Shown here in pieces: positions 1 to 10,604 of a stretch of DNA of 64,000 nucleotides (within the stretch, counting starts at the first letter, position 1; each line of letters begins with the position of its first letter). A program made the translations under genes and the position numbers. Under the pieces are notes generated by a model. The model did not search any database, had not been told where the DNA came from, and worked only from the letters and a program-made list of their open reading frames with translations. Location of the stretch: contig NC_083505.1 in assembly GCF_032362555.1 (NCBI RefSeq), positions 7,431,501 through 7,495,500 on the forward strand. Reading direction: 5' to 3'. The DNA is from Amyelois transitella. Its lineage: Eukaryota > Arthropoda > Insecta > Lepidoptera > Pyralidae.

Positions 1-1106
1 CTATCAACGTAAATATCTGCAGATTTCCGTTGCCAAAGGTGTAAAGTTGTAACTAAATTATTCTTAAATTTTCTATCTTAAGTTGTGAGGAACAGAGTTG
101 GGGATTGTTGGGGTGGGCTGAGATAAGACCTTGTCGTATTTAGGGTGTGCTGGGAATGCGATTGCGTTATGATAGGATCAGGGTTCACCAGAGCGTACCG
201 TAGTGAGAGGCGCTCCAAGCCATACTCCCGGGCACGGGCACGTCTTTCTATGACGCTAATGTCATTTTAAACGCGGCAAACACTTCCCACTTTATAATAA
301 TATAAGTTAACATTGATAGACATTTCAAAGAAAATTGAATAGTACCTACATTTATGAAGTCAGCAATGTATAAATATGACTACTTAAATAAATCTAGACG
401 CTAATCGACATGTAGAACAAAGGACACCAAACATGTAGACTTCGGCGCTGTCTCTAGGTTTACTAATATGAATCAATGGGTCTCCACATCTACGCGGTTC
501 CTACTCTGTGTACTTCATACTAAAATTTATTAAATCGATCGGCCGTTTTAATTGATTGTTTTATTCGTGTCATACTAACGGGTGCGTCTACTTAATTTTT
601 TTACTTAATTAGTTTTTTTTAGCTTTCTTCGTACACTAAGTATCACTAAGTATATGTATGCAAATCCGTTTAGGAGTAACAAATAAACAAACAAACTCGC
701 TTTCGCATTTATTAGTGTGAATTCCAATTTTAATGAAGCTACTTCTGTCCAATTTCCATTAAAAAAAATCAGATACTGATAAAACCGAAATAAAATCCGA
801 ATTAATAATCACAGTTTTTTCTTACTCTTTTCGTATCGTAAAGTTTCACTCTAACAAACGAGAGGAAACCTTGGCTGTCGACTTCGCGAGGATTACAGCT
901 TGGTATAATGGAGCAGAACGGTATCTCCCCAATCGGTTCATGAGATAAGCACAACCAACCGGAACGTCTTCCCCTGCTCACATCAATCGCACTATTGATC
1001 GGACGAACATTTCAATTTTACAAAAAATTATATTCCTTTCCGATATTGTTAAGGATACCTTAAAAGAGGTGACTTCTAAAAATAAAGGTACCTATCTTAT
1101 AGACGA
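1..1106. other. Gene-free AT-rich DNA
   Basis: I see no open frame or repeat here that I can support. The stretch around 840-1015 is less AT-rich than its surroundings and could be regulatory or a decayed repeat, but nothing identifies it. Confidence 0.4.
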
Positions 1107-1304
1107 TTATAATCACGTTTTTACTCCTTTCGGGGTAGACAGAGGCCACGTTCAAATGTATGGGATTCAAAAACCTAGTGAGAGGTTGCTGGCCCATCGC
1201 CTACAAGAATCTCAAGTTTATTACCCAATGCCTTAATCGCCTTTTACGACATCCATGGGAAAGAGATAGAGTGATCCTATTCTAGTACCGGGAACCACAC
1301 GCCA
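1107..1304 (-). repeat. SINE-1 copy, diverged
   Basis: Reverse-strand copy of the dispersed family called SINE-1 in this annotation. It keeps the family landmarks in order: the remnant of the CGGGGTAGACAG tail block, GGTTGCT(A/G)GCCCATCGCC, CGCCTTTTACGACATCCATG, and the head block read as CCGGGAACCACACG. Part of the middle (the paired CAGTCTT/AAGACTG region) is missing. No target duplication was found. Confidence 0.75.
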
Positions 1305-3004
1305 CCTTCTAGATTTATCTTGACTTTGTTAATATTTGAGTATTTCCAAATTAAAAAAATATTATTTTTATAATTTCAACTGCATTAAGCTTAGGACAAG
1401 GACAAACTGATGAAGAGTTTGATTGGAAGTCGGTTATCAAAAAATATAGCAACATTGTTACAAAACAAATATCATGAAATTAATACTGCGAATTGCATTG
1501 TCGTCGCCAAGGTATCCGAGTATCGTATAGCATTGCGCAAGTCAGCATTCTGCTAAGTTTCCTGTTGCAGACTGTCGCCTGATATCCTGGCCTAAGTACC
1601 TACACGACATAAACCTACTCTATCCCTAACATTTGAAGCAAAATAATCCCACGGATTAATTTCTATAACATCTTCTAAATTCCAAGAAAATCCTTCAAAG
1701 TCAACGTCCATTCAAAGTCTGTAATGAATACCTTTCATGAGATTCAATCCTTTGAAGGAACGTCGTCGTTCACTTCAATCATACGCATTAAACTTGGAGA
1801 GGGATTATATTTTTTTAATAAAATACAAACACAATCAGGACTAATCGGATCTTGGCAAATGGCCGGTCATTTTGAGGAGCGATCGCCGTCCGAGAATGTT
1901 TCGGTGACTATCTAAAGTATTGAGATAATAGGCGCGGGGGCGAGCCTCCCCGACCGAGGCATAACGAATAATGTAAGTGTCCGGGGCGACATTTGCGCTG
2001 AACTGCCCAGTGCCCACGACCTCCGGCTCTTACTTATGCGGTTTTTAATATTTTTATTGTAATGCTTGTAGACACTAGAGAACAACAATGGAATTGACTG
2101 CCTTTTTTTTAATATGTCTTTTTTTATTCATATAGAGAAATTTTAAACTATCAAATACTTAGTGTTAAAGACATCCTCCGGCAGATGGTCTTAATTATTT
2201 TAATAGATTTTTGAGCCACGTGCATCTGTATGGCTTAATATATTGTACGGCTTTTAATACATACATACCTAATTACATTAATCACCTTAACAGGTACCTA
2301 CACATGGGGAACAACCAACAGTCTTAAAAACTTAGTTATAGTTTAATTTTGTAAACCAAGAAAAATTATTGATTTAGATTTTTTTTTTAATTATTTACTG
2401 TAGTTCGCAAACTGTTTTTGCCAATCATTGCAATGTAATTGAAGCTCCCTGGACCTTTACTATCGTCCGATAGAAATGATCATACCCGAAATATTTTCAG
2501 CATCTCTATTGCATCCACTTTTCCTTCAGCAAGGTTAAGGTTTTAGGGTGTGTAAAAAACAGCTGCGGCGCCAGGCGGCACCCTCGTGGCCACGGTATTG
2601 TTGGCGGAGTCCTAACTGCCCATAAACCATAGGTAACCCCAGACGGTCGCCGATACTCATCTTCACATTTATGGAAACTTGCCTTCCCTGATATTAATCT
2701 CTTATCGCCAACTCAAAACTTTATTGAAACTTTTAGATTTTTGATAAGATTTTATGTCCTTTACAAAAACTTTTAGATAGATATATGTTGTTATCGCCCT
2801 TAATTAATTAATTTGTATTTCACAACTATCGCTTAAACAGTATATACTTATATGAGTTTTAAATAACCTACTACAACATAAACTGTAACGCGGTCCAAAA
2901 CATTAGAACCGGTGTTTGCAGTTATATGTGTCACCCTTTTTACAACCAATATACAAAATATATATTAAATAAAAGATTATTAAAAAAGCGATCAATTATG
3001 TCGA
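1305..3004. other. Gene-free DNA, 1.3-3.0 kb
   Basis: No gene supported. A GC-richer patch at about 1925-2035 and another at about 2555-2650 stand out from the AT-rich background; neither carries a recognisable coding frame. The 63-codon frame at 1724-1915 has no family resemblance that I can see. Confidence 0.4.
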
Positions 3005-3822
3005 TTCTTTTTAGGATTCCGTACCTAAAAGGTAAAAATGAAACCCTATAACTAAGCTTCCGTTGTCTTTTTGTCACCAGGTTGCATCTCGTACCTAAAC
3101 CGTGATAGACACAAAGCTGATTATTTTACAAATAATGACCTTTAACAACAAATACTAAAAATGAAAATATGAAGGGAGTGGGGGGGGGGGGGGGGGATAA
3201 TCACATAATAAACCTGTTTTCTATTCGTATTGTTTAATGTTAATAAATTATCCTTTATAACAAAACGTAATTTTTAAGCAATTTTAGTCGATTTTTATAC
3301 ATATACAAGTAAAAACGTGAGTATAAAAAAAAATATTTAAACTTTATTTTGACAAAATACTAATTTATAGCACAATTGGCAGACTTAAGTTAGAAGCATT
3401 ATCTACCAGTCAACCATTAGGTCAGAACTATATGTGCGGTCAAACTAAATAAATATATTTATACCAATACAAAATCTATACATATAATAAAATAGTAAAA
3501 ATATTTTGTCTGTACATTTAGTTTTTTGACTGAAATGGATAGAGGGACACTTAGAATGAATAATAAAGAAGCAAAATTTTTTTTCTTATTCTGTCTGTCT
3601 CTATGTATGATCACGCTTATCTCCGAAAGTACTGAACTGATTTACTTAAAACTTTCACTAATTACTTTGAACAAACAAACATTCGAAATTTACGCGGACG
3701 AAGTCGCGGGCAATAGCTAGTACAAAATAAAATACTGAATTGTAAATTTGTAAGTTTAAACAAACGTGATGATGGTACGGAACCCTTCGTGCGCAAGTCC
3801 AACTCGCACTTGGCCAGTTATT
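3005..3822 (+). repeat. Old dispersed repeat with both ends, Helitron inside
   Basis: The left end carries an imperfect repeat of the phrase ATTCCGTACCTAAAAGG followed by a GTCTTTTTGTCACCAGG stretch. The right end carries GGTACGGAACCCTTCGTG followed by the AACTCGCACTTGGCCAG phrase. I recognise both as parts of a repeat common in lepidopteran genomes, although its class is not clear to me. A Helitron (3475-3720) and a 17-G run (3180-3196) lie inside. The boundaries are approximate. Confidence 0.4.
3475..3720 (+). mobile_element. Non-autonomous Helitron
   Basis: Begins TCTATACATATAATA and ends with the block GCGGACGAAGTCGCGGGC, able to fold as a short hairpin, followed a few bases later by CTAG. 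The base before it is A (3474) and the base after it is T (3721), with no target duplication, which is the Helitron insertion rule (A / TC...CTAG / T). At 246 bp it is far too short to code for a RepHel protein, so it must be mobilised in trans. The small open frame inside it (3526-3720) is not a gene. Confidence 0.85.
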
Positions 3823-3946
3823 TTGTTTCAGTTTCTTAATTTCTTAAATAGACCATAAAATATTTCGCTCTGCTGTTCCGATTTTTATCATATTTTGTTA
3901 TTATTCCGTTTTATTTGAATTCTGATAATACGTGTTTATACAAACA

Positions 3947-4151
3947 CTAGAGGCCGCCCGCGACTTCGTCCGCATGGAAACCCTATCAATCCCGCGGGAA
4001 CTCTCGGATAAAAAGTAGCCTATGTGTTATTCTGGGTCTTCAGCTACCTACATACCAAATTTCATGGTAATCGGTTCAGTAGTTTTTGCGTGAAAGAGTA
4101 ACAAACATCCATACATCCATACAAACTTTCGCCTTTATAATAGTAGTAGGA
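3947..4151 (-). mobile_element. Non-autonomous Helitron, second subfamily
   Basis: On the minus strand it begins TCCTACTACTATTATAAAGG and ends GTCGCGGGCGGCCTCTAG. The flanks are A on the 5' side (T at 4152 on the plus strand) and T on the 3' side (A at 3946), as expected. Its interior (GAAAGTTTGTATGGATG, then a stretch ending in GCGGACGAAGTCG) differs from the 3475 copy, so this is another subfamily. It lies directly against the tail fragment of a SINE-1 copy at 4152-4235. Confidence 0.85.
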
Positions 4152-4235
4152 TATAATCACGTCTATACCTCTTGCGGGATAGACAGAGCAAACAGTTAAA
4201 AAACGCCAAGTTCAGCTGTATGGCTTGTTGGTATA
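4152..4235 (-). repeat. SINE-1 tail fragment
   Basis: Contains ATCACGTCTATACC, CTTGCGGGATAGACAGAGC and AAGTTCAGCTGTATGGCTT, the 3' third of SINE-1 in reverse orientation. The rest is absent. Confidence 0.65.
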
Positions 4236-5684
4236 TTGCCAGTATAATTATTTTAATTTATCCTAAAATGTTTCGCAAAAAACGACATATCTCAAACAGT
4301 ATTAATAAAAAACCCACGAGCACGACTGGATATAATGTATGAGCTGAAATAAAATCTGTCAGTGACCATTTATGTCCGAGGAGTCCACGATATTAAAATG
4401 TAGCGGAGCATCGCCATAAGACCGCCGGTCGAAGGGCGGGCGGGCGGCGGCAGTGAGCGGCGTGCGGAAAATGATATCGGCAGTTCTTCATTCGCTAGAT
4501 TGGTAAAAAATTATTTAGTTAAAGGTACTCTTATATTAAATCCTCATTTCTAAGAAGACGATCTTAAAAATTTCGCGTACAATCAATGCAGGCAACACTG
4601 TCAGTAAACAGCATTATTTTGCCTAATAAATTAATAGTAAAGAAGGTTAGATCCTGCAAAGGTTGCGGAGGTCAGATGGACGCTTCATGTAAAAATCCAA
4701 CCCAATCCAGGGTCATAGTCAAAAAGCGCGCTTGGCTCCTCTACAATGAGGTAAGAAGGTTACAGGAATTAATGCCATAAAGAATAAAAAGGTCAGTAAT
4801 AAACCCTCTCAGGAACGTTAACCCGCTACGGCTTTTAACGTGAACAGGAGTTATAATACAAGCTACGAGCGGGTAGCGAAGGCGCGGCGACTCCGCGCCG
4901 GCTGCCGCGCGACATCATCTGATTTATGTCCGGGGCAGCAGTATTTTATACGGCGGGAGCCTCAAGAAAACTATAAGTTTCCGTTCGGCAGGACCAGGGG
5001 AGAGCCCAGTAAATATTGTCTCCGCTCACTGCATCAATACAGACAGATATCTATATTTATTACGCTCCTTTGTAAGATAATTTGGTAATGGATTGGGGTC
5101 ATTATATTCCAGTTTTGCAAATTTCTAATTAGGGGTAGGAACATTTATATTTGTTCTTATTGACAGGTCGTTTATTTTCTTTCTTATCCAAGACCTAAAG
5201 ACCGGTGTTATTTTAAGTCTGACGAGTTTATTTTTTACAAAGGTTATAAATCGTGATCTATTAAGAAAGATAAAGTGCGTTTAATTCGTAGGATATGAAA
5301 ACATTCTAGAGATCATTTTAAAGTAAAATTAGTAAATTTGTCACTCTAACAGAAACCATGATCCGATGCAAGTAGAAACTTTCCTTTTTCAGTCATTAAT
5401 TATCACTGGTTGCTGACAACGTAATATTTATTTAAAACTATAATAAAAATAAACATTTAAAATCTAAATAAACAAGTACAACCTACAATGGATTGTTAGA
5501 AACGTTCCTATTCGTTTAGTGATTCGAGACAAGGAGCAAACGAAGGCAATTTGTCAGTCACTGGCATCATCCAGTGCCGTAGCCCAGCACGAGGTGGTTC
5601 TAGGGTGTTAAACTTAACGGACCCCTATTTAGTTGTGTTTTACAGGAAATAAAACTTATTGTATAATTTTTTTTTAAATAACAC
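4236..5684. other. Gene-free DNA with GC-rich patches
   Basis: Two GC-rich patches (about 4420-4475 and 4860-4930) interrupt AT-rich DNA. Short open frames cross them (4586-4780 and 4840-5088), but they resemble no family I know and start and stop without splice context. Confidence 0.4.
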
Positions 5685-5941
5685 AGTGAGCTGTGTGGTT
5701 CCCGACACTTCATGATAGAATAACTTCACTCTTCTCACCAGTGAATGTCCTAGAAGGCGACTAAGGGAGGGGCTAGTAAGCTTGGCATCCCACTAGGCGA
5801 TTGGCAAGCAACCAGTCAATATTTCAATCTCAGTTCCATCATTTAGGCATAGTGTTGAACATGGCCTTTTAGCCTTTTCAAACCTATTGGCTCTGTCTTC
5901 CCCGCAATGGATATAGACTGGAATGTGTGTACGTATGTTTA
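5685..5941 (+). repeat. SINE-1 copy with 10 bp target duplication
   Basis: Diverged plus-strand copy: CTGTGTGGTTCCCG head, GGCGACTAAGGGAGG, the CTCTGTCTTCCCCGCAATGG tail block and a short (GTAT)-like end. It is flanked by TAAATAACAC at 5675-5684 and again at 5942-5951, so insertion was by target-primed reverse transcription. Confidence 0.8.
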
Positions 5942-6235
5942 TAAATAACACTCACCTTTATCCACTTTCTGTGTCTAAGCCTTTCAGAAGCACCATATTC
6001 CAAATGACCACTTCGATCGTCCACATCCCGTAATGAACATGTCGTATGCTAAAAAAGCTATACGATAATCGCTTGAGAATCAACAGTGACATTAATGAGT
6101 CGTCAGCGTCAGATACGCCCCTAACCCGTGGATGAGCAACCCCTGATACTGTACTTTATCTGATTGACAGGCCAGCACTGGGCACTAATTAATCTAATTG
6201 AGAAAATGCTAAAATAATAATTTTATTCTATATTT

Positions 6236-6333
6236 ATGCTAAAATAATAATTTTATTATTTTAGCATTTAGCCTTCCTCAATACAGTAACTAACCTGTAC
6301 ATTGAGTACTATAAAGTAATATGTACAGGTTAG
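6236..6333. repeat. Two adjacent perfect hairpins
   Basis: Hairpin one: ATGCTAAAATAATAA at 6236-6250 faces its exact complement at 6253-6267 with a 2-base loop. Hairpin two: CTAACCTGTACAT at 6290-6302 faces its exact complement at 6321-6333 with an 18-base loop. No coding frame. This may be a miniature inverted-repeat element; no target duplication is obvious. Confidence 0.6.
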
Positions 6334-6825
6334 GAAGGATTGACAAAATGTTCAGTTCAAGAGGAATACATTTTGATAAATATTAACTATAGAATAAGTG
6401 ATTTCCAATTTGTAAAATATATTTACTTAATGTGAACTTACGTAGGATAAATAAAGCTGCTTAAATATACTTTGTGAAAATTCCAATAAATACCTAGGTA
6501 TTTTTTTATAATAAGAAATATCTAAAGATGGCATGTAGGGAAGTGCTGAAGCCGTGGCAGCATTAGCTCAGTGTCATTACCCGGTCAATGAATAATATAC
6601 AGTAAGTCCAATTACGTGATTGGATTAGCCACAGACATAGATCTAACTAGACCCCGTAAGTCGTCCAAACCTTTTGTTCTTCGTGAGGCAAATTTGTTAA
6701 CAAATGAATCTCATTTCCAAACTATTTTAGTCGTCATCCTTTCTTGCCTTTTTTTTATTATGATTAATGAAATCATAATAAAAAAAATTGTGCTCATAAA
6801 AAATAAGTGCATAATAAAAAATATC

Positions 6826-6998
6826 ATGTCTTTATTAATCCCTTACGGAGTAGACAAAGTCAATTATCTCAAACATCTAAAGACGAATACTAAGTGTTGG
6901 TATGAAATGTACTATAACTAATATTATTTAAACAGGTTACTCGCTCATCGCCTATAAGAAATTCTGAAAAAATCCTTAGTTTATAAGCCTGTAGGTTT
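6826..6998 (-). repeat. SINE-1 copy, badly decayed
   Basis: Weak similarity in the right order: TTAATCCCTTACGGAGTAGAC, AGGTTACTCGCTCATCGCC and TTTATAAGCCT. The open frame at 6616-6921 runs into it and is not considered a gene. Confidence 0.5.
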
Positions 6999-7356
6999 TA
7001 ATAAAATGTTAATTTTATAGTAAGTATAAAAAATTTGACACGCTTGGGTTTTCACAGAAACATGAACTTTAGATTATCTAGCTAGATCTATGTCTGTCGG
7101 ATTAGCTCAGCTCGTACGCATTAACACTGCCCGTTGGTATTACAGCACAGGCGAAGCACGCTGATCTATCGAATGGGACGATTACCTTTCAAATAAACGT
7201 ACGGAATAGGAACTTTCTATACTTACTTGTAGTTTAATCAGAAACCAGCAATATATAATAAAAGGCAGGTAGGTACAAAATCTGTGGTTTCAAAACGGAT
7301 ACAAGCAGTTAGCCAACTGTAAAAACTTGGACAAAAGTTTTCACAGCCTCTGAGTA

Positions 7357-7553
7357 ATCCTACTTCTTATTATAAATACGAAAGTTTGTAAAAGGATGTA
7401 TAGATGTATGGGTGTGTGGGTTTTTTTACTCTTTCACGTACTGTACGTAAAGTTCTGAACGGATTTACATGAAACTCAGCAGTAATATAGCTAAGATTTG
7501 GAATAACATTATAAGTTAAAATTAAGAGGTTTAAGGCGGACAAAGTCGCGGAC
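7357..7553 (+). mobile_element. Non-autonomous Helitron, decayed
   Basis: Begins near TCCTACTTCTTATTATAAAT, followed by ACGAAAGTTTG and a hydroxyl-rich repeat of GGATGTAT phrases, and ends with GGCGGACAAAGTCGCGG. It is the same subfamily as the copy at 3947-4151. The CTAG terminus has mutated. Confidence 0.65.
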
Positions 7554-7619
7554 TACATCCAGTGGATATCATCATCTAAGGATATACAATATCAAAAGCT
7601 AATTCGTTATCATAAGTAT

Positions 7620-7695
7620 GCAGGGATGGTGGCAAGTGGAAATATGTAGTCTTTGTACCACTCTGGGAAAGAAGCGTGATTTTATATGTGTATTA
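7620..7695 (+). repeat. LINE-B 3' end fragment
   Basis: GGTGGCAAGTGGAAA, then CCACTCTGGGAAAGAAGCG, then TGATTTTATATGTG matches the last ~70 bases of the LINE-B family (compare 63670-63747). Confidence 0.6.
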
Positions 7696-9225
7696 GGTAT
7701 ATATATGTTATATAGATATGTATCCTATCATAAAAGAGATATATATGGTAGGTGAATGAACTCTAAGACACAGTTACCTACATAAAAATCATATTTTGCA
7801 ATTTTGTCGTACAAGCAAGTTTAATAAAAATGCAAGCACATCGCTTGTTGTCATACGTAAGTACGTCATTAAAATTTAACATAATCACGTGCTAGAAAAC
7901 TGGCTTACCTATATCTGCCAATCTCTCTATCGTCAACGTTTCTATCGAGTTTATCTGAAATTAATGGTCTTAAGCTAGCATGTACTAAGCCAGTAGATAC
8001 ACTTTGTGAGTTGGAAAAGTATTTGTGAAAACTGTAAATTAAAGATGTTTCTATGTAAGTCACCTCTTACGAAATCCAAGAAAGACATTATACGTCCACC
8101 TGTTGTACATTTTACGTGCATAAAGTTTAAATAAATAAATAAATTATCGTAAGAATGCCACTATATACATATATTGGCTCTAAATTAGTATACTTATCTA
8201 TAATTTTAGACTTGCATTTGTCTAAGCATAAAAAGAAATGTGAATTTACAGTAAAGTACACCTTACTGAATTGAAATTAAGTACACAACGAGTGATGTGG
8301 CTTATTATGTACTACTAATTCCAAGATACATATGACATAGATAAAATACTAGTCTCATGTAATTAGTACATCACAATCTGAAAATGTGAGTTAGGTCCTA
8401 TACAGGGGGTCATTAGGGAGCGATTGTTTTGTCAGAGCTGTTCGCAGGGCGCTGACGAAGCCCCGCCGAGCCCTGACCACACACTGATGAACACTTGTTT
8501 CACGATCATTAATCACTTAGCCTCTATTTTGTACCGCTTACCGAACAATGCTAACCCTGGTGACATTACAAAGGTGATTACTGTTAAACTGGTAAGTTAA
8601 GGAATCGAATTAGCAGATTAGTGTTGCCTGTTTGCAAGATTGAAGATGGTTTTTCTGATGATAATAGATATATATTTAAGTTATAAAGATAGTCAATAAA
8701 ACAGCACAACTATCAAACATTTTTTGTAAGTAAAGATGGAACACAATTATTTGATTTGCCCAATTTGCATCAAGAAAAGCGCAAAATGCGATGATCTCTT
8801 TTGGTAAATAAATTTAGTCACCTACTGTTTTGTTTAAAATATTCTACCCTTCAGAACGTTCCCACCAATAACTAAAAGCTTTCAAATAAAGGTTGATTCA
8901 TTGATAAACAATTTCATAATTTATCGCGTAGAATGTTTTGTTTGATTTGGTGTTAGGTGCCGCATCAGGTAACCCTACACAGCGTTCATACCTCGAAACA
9001 AGATTCAAGTGGCATCCATGTTTTGACACGATCACCTTGAGTTTGAGCAATGCGACACCGCCGACAGATTGTTTTATTATATTTTTTTTGTTATGAACTC
9101 GATACCGAAACTTCATGGTCGTCATAACGTGATCAATATTTCCCCCATGCAAAACAAGATGAGAACGTGAAGGTGCATGTGAGGCCTATCATAAGTACAT
9201 CATCATACATCTATTTTAGAAAAAG
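7696..9225. other. Gene-free DNA, 7.7-9.2 kb
   Basis: No gene supported. There is a GC-richer patch at about 8430-8490. The 84-codon minus frame at 8898-9152 has no recognisable motif. Confidence 0.4.
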
Positions 9226-9236
9226 AGATAACTTAA

Positions 9237-9501
9237 TAGATTCCCGGCAATGCCGTGTGATTCCCGGCACCAATACAAAAAAGAATAGGACCACTCCATC
9301 TCTTTCCCATGGATGTCGTAAAAGGCGACTAAGAGATATGCTTACAAACTTGGGATTCTTTTTTAGGCGTTGGGTTAGCAACCTGTCGCTATTTGAATCT
9401 CAATTCTATCATAAAGCCAAATAGCTGAACGTCTTTTCAAGACTGTTGGCTCTGTCTACCCCGCAAGGGATATAGACGTGACCATATTTATGTATGTATG
9501 T
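9237..9501 (+). repeat. SINE-1 copy with 11 bp target duplication
   Basis: Well-preserved copy: a doubled head (ATTCCCGGCAATGCCGTGTG then ATTCCCGGCACC), CCATGGATGTCGTAAAAGGC, GTCTACCCCGCAAGGGATAT and a (TATG)n tail. It is flanked by AGATAACTTAA at 9226-9236 and 9502-9512. The 85-codon frame at 9167-9424 lies largely within it and is spurious. Confidence 0.88.
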
Positions 9502-9512
9502 AGATAACTTAA

Positions 9513-10360
9513 CTCAAGTCATCATCATCTGAGTGGATGCCCGGGGTTTAATAAATGATATGAACATTACTTATAACATTATTTATAACAAATTGGTTTA
9601 AAAAAAATGTTACCACAGAAAAGTTACCTATTCAAATACCTACCTAAACAATTTATGGCGGGCGACTCATATCGATGGTAACGACACCGTCATGACGGCG
9701 ACTTGTAAATAAATTAAAATAAAATAAAAGCACGATGATTGTTTTCACTTCGCAAAGATGTTGTTGGGAACTGGAACTAGATGTTCAGATATTAGTAAAG
9801 TACATATAAGAATACAAAAATAGGCACTAAGAGAGGAACTTCCGAATTTTCCCCAACAATGCTATGTCTGCATACGATAACTTTTTCAATGATTTACAGT
9901 TATGAACAACAAACTTTGTAAGAAACGCTAACACCAATGCATGCAGGATTAATTAATGTAACCATCAGATAAATAAAAATTACGTATCAATTAAACTGTA
10001 AACAATAGTACTCGTTACTGGCCTAGTTCCTAGTTTATGTTGTAATGTTATGGCTTCACAGTCCCATTGTCGCTAAACCTTTTCTAAGTATCGGACAGGA
10101 TGTCTGTAATTCGACACCGTCACACCGTTACAATGTATGTACGAGTATGTGCTAATTCTTGACTCGAATGCAATCAGGCGCACATTATATATTGCATCAC
10201 ACCACGTCCAGCATTGTTTTCACATGAGTATCAAATTAATTTTATTATCGCATCGTACTCGTGAAAGACGAATAGAACGATCTTGGTTTGTCTGGTAGTC
10301 TCTCGTTCCCGTTTGATCTGTCAGCTTCAAACTTCGGCGTCCATATAAAGAAGATACAAA
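9513..10360. other. Gene-free DNA before the LINE
   Basis: No open frame or repeat that I can support. Confidence 0.4.
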
Positions 10361-10604
10361 TTCTTTATTTTTATTTTATTTTATTTTATATATTTGGATG
10401 ACCAACAGCAAGTTATACAATCATTAGATTTTCAATTATACATTTAAGAGCCAATTACAGGTCTTCACTAATAAAAACAGTTTAAAAAATAAGATTTTCG
10501 AGAACGCCAATTAAACACACACCAGTTAATTATAACATTGAAGCAGATGCTTAAGTGCATACATACTGTGAATAATTAGTCTTAAAGAAGATAAATGTAA
10601 ATAC

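Noticed and set aside
9167-9424. 85-codon frame ending in [20 protein letters not shown]
   Set aside because: The same peptide appears at 22695 and in part at 39921 because all are translations of SINE-1; not a protein family.
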